Positions 45,391 to 54,848 of a stretch of 64,000 bases of DNA are shown here, piece by piece. Origin of the DNA: Myxococcales bacterium (lineage in GTDB: Bacteria; Myxococcota_A; Polyangia; Polyangiales; JAFGIB01); contig JAOUOP010000012.1 in NCBI GenBank assembly GCA_029880325.1, forward strand, positions 1 to 64,000, given 5' to 3'. The position numbers were made by a program, and so were the translations under genes. The stretch's first letter is position 1, and every line of letters starts with the position of its first letter. A model generated the notes under the pieces. The model was not told where the DNA came from, ran no database searches, and was given only the letters and a program-made list of their open reading frames with translations.

Positions 45391-47343
45391 ATGGATGAAC
45401 GAACGCAACGTTTCGCGGAGCGCGCACCGCGCATCGACCTGGAACTGCCGGTGCAGCTCGACCACGACGACTGCCACGAGCCCTTCCAGGCTTCGGCGAC
45501 CAATCTCGGCCCCGGCGGCATCTCGATGCGTGCCCAGTGCCTGCCCGACGTGGGCGAGCGGCTGCGCTGTCGCTTCGCGTGTCCGCCCCACGGCGTCACG
45601 GTCGAGGCCCTCGGCGAAGTGGTGTGGGCGCGCATCGAGGACGACGGGCTGGCCGAGTTCGGCTTCGCCTTCCTCGATCTCGACGCCCAGACCGAAATGC
45701 TGATCGAGGAAATCGTCGCCGAGACCGCCGCCCACAGCACCGCCGCGGGCCTTTCGCCCGATACCGGCACGCCGATCTCCCACTTCGAGCTGCACGTGGA
45801 GGGCAGCGCCGCGCCCATTACAGGTCGCCTCGCGCGCGAGGATGAGCGCGAGACGGTCTTCGAGCAGGAGCTGGACCTGCTTTCCCTGGGGCGGGCTGTG
45901 CTGGCCCAGGGCGACGGCAGCGATCGCCGTGAGGGACGCATCGCTGGCGTCGAGCTTCGGATGATGGGCAATGTGCCCACGCTGGCGGTGCGCGTGGCCT
46001 ACCGGGAGAAGGACCAAGAGTACGGCGAGTACACCTTTTCCGAGGCCGTTGCCGACAACGGGCGCGACACCGAACCCGACCTGGAGCCGCCAGCGGCGCA
46101 GTATTTTGACGCCGTCTACACCCGCACCACGCTCGGGGAGTATCCAGTCGGGGAGCGGGTCGAACTCGATCCGGAACAGCTCGACGCCGAGCTGTCGAGC
46201 GTCCTGGATGAGCCGGCACCCGAGGCTCAGGTCGAGGCCGAGGCTCCGACCGAGCCCGACGCCCTGGACGCTCCGGCCGAGCGCCTTGCTTCGGCCCCCC
46301 GGGCGGCTCAGGCGGCGAGCGCAAGCGTCTCCGTGGCTTCCGGCAAAGCCTCCGACGGGCCCGCGGCGGCGCGCGTGGTGATCTCCAGCGCAGGCACCCG
46401 GCCAGGCGCCGACTCAGATGCCTGGGAGGACGCCGAGGAGGAGCCCTTGGCCGAGGAATCCGAGTCCGTGGCGGTGCTCGGTCCCTCGCCGATGCAGCGG
46501 TTGCAGCAGCGGCTTGCGCCCGCCCGGGAGCAGATGGCGGCCACCGCCGGCGGTGCCGCTGCGGCCGCCTCGCGTGCCGTGCCCCAGCTGCGCGGGCTGT
46601 GGCTGCCCCTGCGCCGCCACCTGACCGCGTTCTACGGCCGCAACTTGGCCACCTCCCTGGGCGCCGTCCGCCGCCTGATGGAGCAGCAGCTGCCCCGTCG
46701 CCGTCGCCGCACCGCTAGCGCCGCCGCCAGCCGTCGCAAGTTCGTCCAGCGCGGGGCACTGGTGCGTAAAGCTCTGCTCGGTTTGCTCGCGGCCGTCACC
46801 GCCGGACTCGCAGCCTACGCGCTGTCGCCCGTGACGCCTGACGCCGACCTGCAGCCCCACCGCGAGGTCAAGCTGCCCAAGGTTTCCGAGGAGGCCGTCT
46901 CGGTGGTGGCCGCGCCGGCGCCGGTGCTGGCGGCGGAACCGGCTTCCGCGGTGCCAAGCGCCGAGCAGGTGCCGGCCTCTTCGCCCTTTGCGGTGGACGT
47001 GCGCGAGGGCCAAAGCACTGGCGAGACCAGCCGGGCGCTCAAGAGTTTCGGCGCCGCGGACGTGCCGGGTGGCCGTCACTTCAGCCTGCGAATGAGTGCG
47101 CCCATCGAGCGCATTCGGGGTGTTGCAGACGAGGGCGGCTTCACCGTGATCGTTCCCGGCAGCCTCTCCCTCGACCGCGCCGGACCCATCGCCGCCGCCC
47201 ATCGCCTGGTGCGGCGTTCGATGATCCTGAACAAGGGCGACCGCTCCGAGTTGACGATCCGTTTTGTGGGCGAAGACCACCCGGCCTACCGCGTTTTGGC
47301 CGACGGCGACACCCTGCGCATCACGATCGAAGACCGCAAGTGA
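45391..47343 (+). CDS. PilZ domain, transmembrane helix and AMIN-like periplasmic domain
   Basis: 650 residues. Residues about 8-110 resemble a PilZ domain, but the c-di-GMP motif is degenerate (RAPR for RxxxR and NLGPGG for D/NxSxxG). A second beta-rich stretch follows, then a long acidic/Ala linker. One transmembrane helix lies near residue 465 (ALLGLLAAVTAGLAAYALSP). The C-terminal ~90 residues (GFTVIVPGSLSLDRAGPIAA, YRVLADGDTLRITIE) resemble an AMIN-type periplasmic domain that targets envelope structures. It could transmit an internal signal across the membrane. ATG 45391 has GGGAG nine bases upstream. Function unknown. Confidence 0.7.
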   Translation: MDERTQRFAERAPRIDLELPVQLDHDDCHEPFQASATNLGPGGISMRAQCLPDVGERLRCRFACPPHGVTVEALGEVVWARIEDDGLAEFGFAFLDLDAQTEMLIEEIVAETAAHSTAAGLSPDTGTPISHFELHVEGSAAPITGRLAREDERETVFEQELDLLSLGRAVLAQGDGSDRREGRIAGVELRMMGNVPTLAVRVAYREKDQEYGEYTFSEAVADNGRDTEPDLEPPAAQYFDAVYTRTTLGEYPVGERVELDPEQLDAELSSVLDEPAPEAQVEAEAPTEPDALDAPAERLASAPRAAQAASASVSVASGKASDGPAAARVVISSAGTRPGADSDAWEDAEEEPLAEESESVAVLGPSPMQRLQQRLAPAREQMAATAGGAAAAASRAVPQLRGLWLPLRRHLTAFYGRNLATSLGAVRRLMEQQLPRRRRRTASAAASRRKFVQRGALVRKALLGLLAAVTAGLAAYALSPVTPDADLQPHREVKLPKVSEEAVSVVAAPAPVLAAEPASAVPSAEQVPASSPFAVDVREGQSTGETSRALKSFGAADVPGGRHFSLRMSAPIERIRGVADEGGFTVIVPGSLSLDRAGPIAAAHRLVRRSMILNKGDRSELTIRFVGEDHPAYRVLADGDTLRITIEDRK

Positions 47344-47376
47344 ACTCGATGCGCAGCCGGCCTGCACTCACCGCAA

Positions 47377-48696
47377 CTACCGATACTCGCCGCCGAAGAG
47401 TCGCACTTCGCTCGGGTGACCGAAGGTCGTGCGTTCGCGGCTTCCCAGCTGGTCCTGGCTGTCGTCGCCCCAGCACAGCACGGGGCCGTCGTGGTCGATG
47501 GCGCAGCTGTGGAGACCGCCCGCCGCGATGCCGATGACGTCCGGCAGGAAAGGCTCGTCGTCTTCTTCGCCCGCTTCGCCGCGCACGACCACGGCGCGCG
47601 GGATGTTTTCGGCGTTGGGCGCGCCGAGCTGACCTTCGTGATTGCGGCCCCAGCACTGGACGAAGAAACTCTTGGTTTGCGCGCAGGCGTGGCCCACGAG
47701 CTGGCCGCCGAGTTCCAGGCCGCCGGCTGCGATCGACAGCGCCAGCTCCAGGTCGAGGACCTCGACGGGCGTGGCGCTGGGCTCGGTGCTTCCGTCTCCC
47801 AGTTGACCGCTGCCGTTTTCGCCCCAGCACACGACGCTGCCGGCGGCGCGCAGGGCGCAGCTGAAGCCGGCGCCGGCTGCGATTTCCTGGGCGTCGTCGA
47901 GGCCCTCGACCGGCTGGGGTTCGGCCGTGGCGCGCAGGGCCTGGCCGTCGAAGAGCTCGCCCCAGCACAGCACGCGGTCGGATTTTAGGCGGGCGCAGCT
48001 GTGGCGTAGGCCGGCGCTGATCTCGACGGCGTCTTCGACACCCGGGACCTCCGCCGGCACCAGGGCGCCCTCGCTCCGCTCGCGTCCACACTGTCCGTGG
48101 CGCCCATCGCCCCAGCAGTAGACGCGGTCGCCCAAAAGGGCGCAGCTGTGGTTGCCGCCGGCGCTGACCTGTGTCGCTCGCATGTCGGAGGCCAGGTCCA
48201 GCACATCGCTGCGGAAACGCTCGTCCGAGGGCGCGCCGTCGAGCTGGCCCTCGCTGTTGTCGCCAAAGCAGTGCACCGCGCCCTCGGCGTCGATGGCGCA
48301 GCTGTGGCTGCCGCCGGCGCTGACCTCAGCCGTGCCTTCCAACACAGGGGTGAAGCCGGCATCCGAGACGCCGGCGTCGGCGCTGCGCTGGTGGCCGAGT
48401 TGGCCGCTGTCGTTGTGGCCCCAGCACAGCAGCTCGCCAGCCGGCGTTCGCCCGCAGCTGTGGTGGGCTCCTGCGGCGATGTCCTCGGCTGGACAGCGTT
48501 GTCGCCCGCGGCGGCTCTCGCCGCAGCGAGGCGGGCCGGCGTCGGCGACTTCTTTGGGCTCGAAGCGTTCGGGGTGGAGGCTGCAGCTGGGCGTTGGCGA
48601 GCAGCCGAAGTCCACCTCGCCGGAGCTACAGGACAGGAGCGCGATCGCAAGCGCAAGCAGGCGTGGTGCCCTGGGGCGTTGACGACTAAATTTCAC
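47377..48696 (-). CDS. RCC1-repeat lipoprotein
   Basis: 439 residues. Lipobox LLSC follows a hydrophobic core (LLALAIALLSC). Seven RCC1-like blades are marked by CWGxNxxGQLG motifs, such as CWGHNDSGQLG, CWGENGSGQLG and CWGRNHEGQLG, with HSCA repeats between them, so a seven-bladed propeller is likely. Such secreted RCC1 proteins are numerous in Myxococcota and have no known ligand. GTG 48696 overlaps the stop of the upstream TonB-dependent receptor gene by 11 bases, which couples their translation. An exposed partner for that receptor is a reasonable idea but unproven. Confidence 0.88.
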   Translation of the reverse strand: MKFSRQRPRAPRLLALAIALLSCSSGEVDFGCSPTPSCSLHPERFEPKEVADAGPPRCGESRRGRQRCPAEDIAAGAHHSCGRTPAGELLCWGHNDSGQLGHQRSADAGVSDAGFTPVLEGTAEVSAGGSHSCAIDAEGAVHCFGDNSEGQLDGAPSDERFRSDVLDLASDMRATQVSAGGNHSCALLGDRVYCWGDGRHGQCGRERSEGALVPAEVPGVEDAVEISAGLRHSCARLKSDRVLCWGELFDGQALRATAEPQPVEGLDDAQEIAAGAGFSCALRAAGSVVCWGENGSGQLGDGSTEPSATPVEVLDLELALSIAAGGLELGGQLVGHACAQTKSFFVQCWGRNHEGQLGAPNAENIPRAVVVRGEAGEEDDEPFLPDVIGIAAGGLHSCAIDHDGPVLCWGDDSQDQLGSRERTTFGHPSEVRLFGGEYR

Positions 48697-51046
48697 CGCG
48701 CAACCCCAGGTTTGGAAAGAAGATGGCGGGCAAGTAGATGGTCTGGCAGGTGCGGGGCATGCCGGTGCAGACCGTGTTGACCGGTTCGCGGGCGAGGGTT
48801 GCGTTGAACCACTCGAGGGAGAGGCGCATGCGGCCCCAGCTCGGCTGCCAGGCGTAGGCGAGCTGCAGATCCAGGCGCACGAACCAGGGCAGGCGGTTTT
48901 CCTCGCGCCCCAGCACCAGCGTGTCGTCGAGCAGAAACTCGCCGTTGACCTTGCCCGAGCGGGCGTGGATGCGACCACCGGCGGAAAAGCCAGCGCCCAT
49001 CTTCCACTGCAAAACGAGGTTGGTCAGGTGTCGCACGTCCCAGGTAGGGGTGTAGGGGATGGAGGCGACGTCGTCCACCCGGGACCAGGCCAGGGTGTAT
49101 GAGACAAAACCCGAGAGGTCATCCTCGGGCGGCCTTCGCAGGAAGAGTTCGCCTCCGTAGGAGACGCCGTCGATGCGGTCCTGCAGCTCGGTATCGCCGC
49201 AGTCCACGGCGCTGCAGATCATGTCGAAGGACTCCTGCAGAAAGAGCGTGTCGAAGAAGACCAGGTTCTGGTAGCGGTGCAAAAAGAGCTGGGCCTCGGC
49301 GCGCAGGCCCAGGGGCGTGTCCCAGCCGACCCCGGTCTCGCTCTGGATCGCCGCCTGCAGGCCCTGACCGGCGACCACGTCGGCGATGCCCGGCAGCGGA
49401 ATGAAGAAGACCGCCGGCTGGTGCACCACGCCGCCGGCCAGGTGCAGGTCCACGTCTTCGACAGGATGCCAGATCAGGCGTCCGCGCGGGTCGAGCACGC
49501 CCTCGGCGGCGCCGGCCTGTACCCAGGCGTCGCCGCGTCCGCCCAACTCCAACTCCCAGTCCTCGTGCAAGCGCAGGTCGAGTTCGGCCTGCACGCCCCA
49601 CATGCTGCGCGCGGGTACATCGCCGAAGCTCGTGTCGGGGCCCTCGCGGTTGGGGTCTGCGGGGGGCGTTTGGAATTGGCCCATGATGCCCACCAAGTCA
49701 GCCGACAGTCGCAGCCGGTGGCCCCCGTCGAAGCGGGTCTGCGACCACACGCGCGGGCCCAGGCGCGTGGCCGTGAGGCCGAAGCCCGAGCCGAGTTTCG
49801 AGCGCTCCCAGCCGAATAGCAGTGCCGCACCCAGCTCCGTGCGCCCGACCTTGCGGATCAACCGCGGCTCCAGGCGGTGAAAACTCAGAGTCAATCCCTC
49901 TTGTGGATTCTGCTCGGTGCTCAGCGCATCGTGGGAGCCCAGGGCGACCACCTCGACGCGATCGTGATAGGACAGCGGTGCCCGGTAGCGCAGCTGGTAG
50001 TCCCAATATTGCAGGTCGACCTCGGGACTGAAGATCGAGAGCAAAAGCGCCGGATAGCCGAAGCGCACGGCGCCGGTTACGTTGCCACCGAGGCCGGGGC
50101 TCTGCACGTAGCCGGCGATGTCGAGCAGGCGCAGCTCGGCCTCGGCGTGGACCTGGCCGTCGGGGGGCTCGGGGCCTTCACCCACCACGACACCACCGGT
50201 CAAGCGCCCGTAGCGCGCCGGCGCCACGCCCGAATACAGCCGCACCGGTCCCACCATGCGCGGGTGGATCACCGAGGCCAAAACGCCGAGGTGAAAGAGG
50301 GCGGGCACGGGGATGTCGTCGTAGACGTAGAGCGTGCCCGAGGGGGGCGAGCCGCGTACGTAGACGAAGGGTAGCCCCGAGATGATCGGTACCACCCCGG
50401 GCAAGACTTCAACGGCGCGAAAGGGATCGCCGAAGGCACCGGGCAGATCGCGCATCTCGCTGAGCTCCAGGCGGCGCATGCCCGGCTGTGGCGGCACCAC
50501 GCGGCCGGTGGCGGAGAAGACCTCGCCGTCGGGGGCGGGATCCACCGGTGGCTCGGCTTCGGCGGGAGGCCGCCCGGGCTGCCCGGGCTGAGCTTCGTCT
50601 GGGCCCGCTTCGCCGACTTCGGCCTTTGCGGGCTCGAGGGCTTCGGGGTGTGCGAGCGCCAGGGTGATGCCCACGCGCGAGGGGATCGGCGTGCCGTCGC
50701 GGGTGCCGGGCTCGAAGCGCGCGGCGGCCACGGCCTGGGCGACCAGGGCGCATAGCGCTTCACCGTGATCGCAGGACTCGATGCTGGCGCTGCCGTCGAC
50801 CGCAACCCGCAGCACGGCGTAGACGCGGCCGTCGGCCGGTGGCTCCAGGTCGGCCGGTAGCGCGAGGGCCGGCAGCTCGAGGACACGCGGGGGCTTGAGC
50901 ACCGGCTCGGCCGCGGCTGGCTTCGGAGCGGTGGGCGCTTTGGGCTGCTGGGCCCGCGCTGTCGTCGCCGTCAGCGTCGTCGCCACCGTCGCTGCGAGCA
51001 AGGCAGCCAGAAGAGCCGGGCGTGGCAGCGGCGGCCTCGAAGTCAC
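48686..51046 (-). CDS. TonB-dependent receptor with N-terminal TonB_C-like domain
   Basis: 786 residues. A signal peptide (LLAALLAATVATTLTATTARA) precedes a domain resembling TonB C-terminal folds (GRVYAVLRVAVDGSASIESC, AARFEPGTRDGTPIPSRVGI). Then a Pro-rich linker, a plug domain (GDPFRAVEVLPGVVPIISGL, VYDDIPVPALFHLGVL) and a barrel ending in LPAIFFPNLGLRGEI. It imports or senses an unknown ligand across the outer membrane. GTG 51046 is the likely start. The following gene is the RCC1 lipoprotein. No ExbB/ExbD/TonB set is in the window. Confidence 0.85.
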   Translation of the reverse strand: MTSRPPLPRPALLAALLAATVATTLTATTARAQQPKAPTAPKPAAAEPVLKPPRVLELPALALPADLEPPADGRVYAVLRVAVDGSASIESCDHGEALCALVAQAVAAARFEPGTRDGTPIPSRVGITLALAHPEALEPAKAEVGEAGPDEAQPGQPGRPPAEAEPPVDPAPDGEVFSATGRVVPPQPGMRRLELSEMRDLPGAFGDPFRAVEVLPGVVPIISGLPFVYVRGSPPSGTLYVYDDIPVPALFHLGVLASVIHPRMVGPVRLYSGVAPARYGRLTGGVVVGEGPEPPDGQVHAEAELRLLDIAGYVQSPGLGGNVTGAVRFGYPALLLSIFSPEVDLQYWDYQLRYRAPLSYHDRVEVVALGSHDALSTEQNPQEGLTLSFHRLEPRLIRKVGRTELGAALLFGWERSKLGSGFGLTATRLGPRVWSQTRFDGGHRLRLSADLVGIMGQFQTPPADPNREGPDTSFGDVPARSMWGVQAELDLRLHEDWELELGGRGDAWVQAGAAEGVLDPRGRLIWHPVEDVDLHLAGGVVHQPAVFFIPLPGIADVVAGQGLQAAIQSETGVGWDTPLGLRAEAQLFLHRYQNLVFFDTLFLQESFDMICSAVDCGDTELQDRIDGVSYGGELFLRRPPEDDLSGFVSYTLAWSRVDDVASIPYTPTWDVRHLTNLVLQWKMGAGFSAGGRIHARSGKVNGEFLLDDTLVLGREENRLPWFVRLDLQLAYAWQPSWGRMRLSLEWFNATLAREPVNTVCTGMPRTCQTIYLPAIFFPNLGLRGEI

Positions 51047-51117
51047 GGGCCGAATCTAAGCAGGAATCGGCGCGTTTTTCTCCTCTATCGTCATGGCGGG
51101 TTCCGAGGCGGCGCTGT

Positions 51118-54006
51118 CTACGGGTAGGGCACCGTGAAATAGCGCTCGACGCGCGGCGCCAGGGGATCTTGGCGGTCGATCCAGAGGCGCCCGGTGAGCC
51201 ACACGGGCCCGCCGTGCAGGACGAGTCGATCGCCATCGAAGGTCGTCTCGCCGCGCGGGAAATGCCACTGGCTGCCGGGAAGCGAAAGCGGCTGGCCCGT
51301 GGTCATGGCCTTGGGCATCAGCGTTGCGACCAATAGCTCGCTTTGGGCGCCGGCTTCGCACGGCATCTCGGGCGCTCGAATCCCCCATAGCTCGTCGCCG
51401 CTGCCCCGCACGGCCAGCAGGCGGCCGCCGAGGTCGAGGCTGTCTTCGAGGTAGGCTCCCAGTTCATGCAGGCGGGCGCGATGGAGCACGGCCGAAAGCT
51501 CGCCGTCGACGTACTCCGGCTCGATCGCGTAGAGGTCGTCGCCGGACCAGGCCACGGGCTGTCCCGGCGTGTTGATCGATTCGAGCGCCTGAAGCTTGCC
51601 GTCGGCGTCGATGGCGATGCGCTCGAGGTAGAAGCGCGAGATGGCTTGGTCGTTTTCGTCGCGGAGAGAGTTGCCCTGGGCGTCGTAGAGTTCCTCTTCG
51701 CGCGCGATGCCGAAGCCGTCGTCACGCCACAGCAGGTCATTGTTGCGATTGAAGGTCCAAGCTCCGCTCCAGCCGTAGCGACCGGGTAGCTCGGTGTGGA
51801 AGTCGAGGCTCAGCGAGTTCTCGTCGAGCCCGTCGAGCACGTCGAGCACATAGACGCGCAGGCTCGGCTTCGAGCCGCTGATGCTGATGGCGGGGGAGGT
51901 GGGGGCGGGGGCGTCGTCGCAGCTCGGGTCCGCTGAACCGCAGCCCGAGGCCGTGCCCATGCCGAGGCTTTCGTGGGCCTGAACGCCCAGCGCATCGCAA
52001 CTCGCTCGCGATGCACAGGTGGTGTAACGCTGCCTGAAGAGCGCAACGCGACCGTCGGAGAGTGTCGCGAAGCCGAGCCAGTGCTCGCGCACGTCGACGT
52101 CGGCTGGCCCATCCGTCACAGGCGGCAAGTTCAAGGCGATCGAGGAAAGCCGCCGCGGTGTGCCGTCGGCATCGAGCGTGAAGAGCGTTGCGCCCGCGCG
52201 ACGATGGGGGGCGCAGGGGCTCAATCCGGGGTTTGGCGATGCGAAGAGTTCCTCCGGCGGATTCGGCAGGTCGCAGCCGGGCGAGTCTTCGAGTCCGATC
52301 ACCAGCACGCGGTTGCCGATCTCGACGATGTCGTCGGCGCGATGGGTCAGCTCGACTGTTTGCGGCATTGGGGCGCCGTCCGAAAGGGCGTCGAGCACGA
52401 AGATTCCGTCACGCTCGCGCGAGCGGGCTTGCAGTGACAGGCCGTCGAGTTCGAGGTGCGCGTACCCGCGGTTGGGGTCGGTGCCTTCGAGGTCGAGCAG
52501 CGTCGGCTCGGTCTCACTCATGACGTTGTCCAGCCCGACGACTTCGAGTCCCAGCCGGGAGAGGCCGAAGGCACTTTGGCTGTTGGTTAGCGGGCGGTAC
52601 CACAGGGCGGCCGTTTGAACGCTCTGGGCGCTTCCGAGGGCATCGCCTGCGATGTGCAGGACGCCGAGGGCGGGCTGCTCCGATAGGCCGTAGGGGTAGA
52701 GCAGCAGCTTGCCATCGGGCGCCACGCGCTCGGGGGCCGTGCGGGGACCGCTGTCGAAGGGCCAGGCCGTGACCACGCGGTCGAGCTGTGAGGGGGCGCC
52801 GTCGCTGCCCGTGCTCCACAGCGAGACCACGAGATTCCCATGGCCGCTGTCATCGAAGGGGTGATCGGGGCCGAGGCCGAGCAGGGTGTCACCCAGGGGC
52901 GTCAGGCGCTCGACGTCGGCTGGCAGCGTGGCCGCGATGGTCGGTGCGTCCAGGTCGCTCAAGTCGAGTAGCGCGCAGCCACCGCCGTCGACGTAGACCA
53001 AGCCGCTGGGCGCCAGGTGCACGCGTGAACCGCCTCGCGGTAGGGTGAGGGTGCCGCGTGCCGTGGCTGTGCCATCGCTTGCAAGACTGAAGACCTCGAG
53101 GCTCGTCGCGGTGCCGTCGACGGTCAGCGCCAGCAGGCGATCGCTGCCTGCAGCCACGTCCAGCAGGCGTCCGCCCAGCTCGAGTGGCCCGTCGGCGACG
53201 AGCGGCGAATCGAACGACACGCGCCACAGCCGCTTGCCCGAAAAGCCCGGATCCTCGCTGTCCTCGGTGGCGAAGTAGGCGTCGCCGGCCTGCCAGGCGT
53301 AGCTCGATTCGGCGGGCAGCTCGACGCTTTCGGCCTCCACGAGCGCCTCGCCCTCGAGGCGGTAGCGGGTGACGACCATGCCGAGCGATGTGGCGGCAGC
53401 CTGTGGCAAGAGGTCGACGTCGGTGCTCCCGCACAGCGAGTCGTCCTCCGGCAGCCGCTCGTGCAGCACGTAGACGTCGTCGCCGCGCTGCTCGAAGTGC
53501 CAAAAGCGGCCGGGCAGCTCGACCTCCGAAGTTCGTCGCGGTGCGCTCGGGTCGCTGAGGTCCACGCGTACCAAACGCTCGCTCCACTGGTGCATCGGGC
53601 CTTCGGGACCCTCGTCAGCGTCCAGCATCGTGCGCTCGTAGATCGCGAGCGTTGCGGCCTGCGCGCCGGGCCGCCCGTCGAGCAGCAGCTGGTGCCCGCC
53701 TCCCGAGCTGGGCAGCGCGCCCAGAAGCGCGGGCGCCTCGGGATCGCTGACGTCGAAGACCCCGAAGCCGCCCGCGTAAAAGCCGAAGAGCAGTCCATCG
53801 CGCAGGGCCCACAGCTCCGCGGCGATGGTATTGAAACGGCCTCCTCCACCGCCGAGGTTGCCCGCCAGGTCGCTCGAGCCGCCGACCGGGTCGATCACGA
53901 AGCGCGAGCCGCTTTGATAGCTGGGCGGTTCTTCAAAGGGATTGCCGGTGCGGGTGCCGGTGCAGGTGCATAGGCTGACGAGTAAGCCTAAAGTCAATTG
54001 CTTCAT
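51118..54006 (-). CDS. Beta-propeller lipoprotein partnered with TIGR02147
   Basis: 962 residues. The N-terminus is a lipoprotein signal (LTLGLLVSLCTC) followed by the GTRTGNP motif, typical of exported proteins encoded next to TIGR02147 regulators. The mature part has repeated propeller-like blades (VFDVSDPEAPALLGALPSS, VRVDLSDPSAPRRTSEVEL, LLDLSDLDAPTIAATLP) and an inserted Cys-rich loop (SGCGSADPSCDDAP). It resembles secreted beta-propeller-domain proteins. ATG 54006 lies five bases after the stop of the TIGR02147 gene. Function unknown; surface binding or recognition is plausible. Confidence 0.8.
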   Translation of the reverse strand: MKQLTLGLLVSLCTCTGTRTGNPFEEPPSYQSGSRFVIDPVGGSSDLAGNLGGGGGRFNTIAAELWALRDGLLFGFYAGGFGVFDVSDPEAPALLGALPSSGGGHQLLLDGRPGAQAATLAIYERTMLDADEGPEGPMHQWSERLVRVDLSDPSAPRRTSEVELPGRFWHFEQRGDDVYVLHERLPEDDSLCGSTDVDLLPQAAATSLGMVVTRYRLEGEALVEAESVELPAESSYAWQAGDAYFATEDSEDPGFSGKRLWRVSFDSPLVADGPLELGGRLLDVAAGSDRLLALTVDGTATSLEVFSLASDGTATARGTLTLPRGGSRVHLAPSGLVYVDGGGCALLDLSDLDAPTIAATLPADVERLTPLGDTLLGLGPDHPFDDSGHGNLVVSLWSTGSDGAPSQLDRVVTAWPFDSGPRTAPERVAPDGKLLLYPYGLSEQPALGVLHIAGDALGSAQSVQTAALWYRPLTNSQSAFGLSRLGLEVVGLDNVMSETEPTLLDLEGTDPNRGYAHLELDGLSLQARSRERDGIFVLDALSDGAPMPQTVELTHRADDIVEIGNRVLVIGLEDSPGCDLPNPPEELFASPNPGLSPCAPHRRAGATLFTLDADGTPRRLSSIALNLPPVTDGPADVDVREHWLGFATLSDGRVALFRQRYTTCASRASCDALGVQAHESLGMGTASGCGSADPSCDDAPAPTSPAISISGSKPSLRVYVLDVLDGLDENSLSLDFHTELPGRYGWSGAWTFNRNNDLLWRDDGFGIAREEELYDAQGNSLRDENDQAISRFYLERIAIDADGKLQALESINTPGQPVAWSGDDLYAIEPEYVDGELSAVLHRARLHELGAYLEDSLDLGGRLLAVRGSGDELWGIRAPEMPCEAGAQSELLVATLMPKAMTTGQPLSLPGSQWHFPRGETTFDGDRLVLHGGPVWLTGRLWIDRQDPLAPRVERYFTVPYP

Positions 54007-54011
54007 GACAG

Positions 54012-54848
54012 TCACTCCTTGGCCACCGAAAGGGGAAAGAGCTGAAAGTTCAGCTGAACCACGCGCTCGGCCGCGTCGTCGCTGCCGAAGCGCTGCAGCA
54101 GATCCTGCTCGATGCGCTCGAGCTCGGCCTTGAGTTCTTCCATGCGCGCGGGGCTCAGGCAGAGCGTCAGGCTGGCGATCTCGCGCTCTGCGCGCGGGAC
54201 CCGCTCGATCGACTCCGACGCCAGCCGCATCATCTCGCGGTGGTAGCGCACGATCTGATCGCCCAGGGGTTGGTCTTCGGTGTCGAGCAGGGGCTCGGCC
54301 TGCACCCACGTGCCGCTTTCGTCGCGCACCAGAAGGCCCAGCTCGCTCAGCACGCGCAGGGCCCGGGCGGCGGCACGGCTGCTGATCTTGGGCAAGAGCG
54401 TTCTGGCGATCCACGCAGGGTCGCCCTGAAAGTCCTCGCGCAGGGCCAGCTCGCGAATCGCCGGCACATACCACTGAGAGTGATATTCCTGCTGCGCCAC
54501 CGCCAGCTTGTGCACCTTGCGGTAGCGCTGAAAGCTCAGCAGGCGCTTCCGCTGCAGCTCGCGTTCGTCTGCGCCCTTGGCCTGGCGATAGGCGACCAGC
54601 GCGCAGAAGTAGGCTGCGGACTCGCCCTCGAGCTCACAGGCCCCAGCGAAGCGCAGGTCCAGCGCCGGGCTCAGGTTGCGCTTGCCGTCGATGACCAGCT
54701 GCAGGTAGTTGGGCGAGCCCAGACCGACGCGCCGGGAGAATGCACGCAGGGAGTAACCCGACTTGCGGCGCTTCTTCTGCTCGTAGAACGCGCCCAGGAA
54801 CTCCCGGTAGTCGCTGAAGCGAAAGACGTCGACGGCGGCCTTGCCCAC
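54012..54848 (-). CDS. TIGR02147 family protein (putative regulator)
   Basis: 278 residues. The start DVFRFSDYREFLGAFYEQKK, then SGYSLRAFSRRVGLGSPNYL (winged-helix-like) and QLVIDGKRNLSP, is the family hallmark. The rest is helical, with ASLTLCLSPARMEELKAELE near the end. Family members occur in Fibrobacter, Bdellovibrio and myxobacteria beside lipoprotein genes and are predicted DNA-binding regulators, but few have been tested. GTG 54848 is the start. A 17-bp inverted repeat lies 54 bp upstream and may be its operator. Confidence 0.9.
   Translation of the reverse strand: MGKAAVDVFRFSDYREFLGAFYEQKKRRKSGYSLRAFSRRVGLGSPNYLQLVIDGKRNLSPALDLRFAGACELEGESAAYFCALVAYRQAKGADERELQRKRLLSFQRYRKVHKLAVAQQEYHSQWYVPAIRELALREDFQGDPAWIARTLLPKISSRAAARALRVLSELGLLVRDESGTWVQAEPLLDTEDQPLGDQIVRYHREMMRLASESIERVPRAEREIASLTLCLSPARMEELKAELERIEQDLLQRFGSDDAAERVVQLNFQLFPLSVAKE

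Noticed and set aside
44755..46017. 420-residue minus-strand frame across the FHA/PilZ divergent region
   Set aside because: It is antisense to the PilZ gene and out of frame in the FHA gene, and it covers their shared promoter region.
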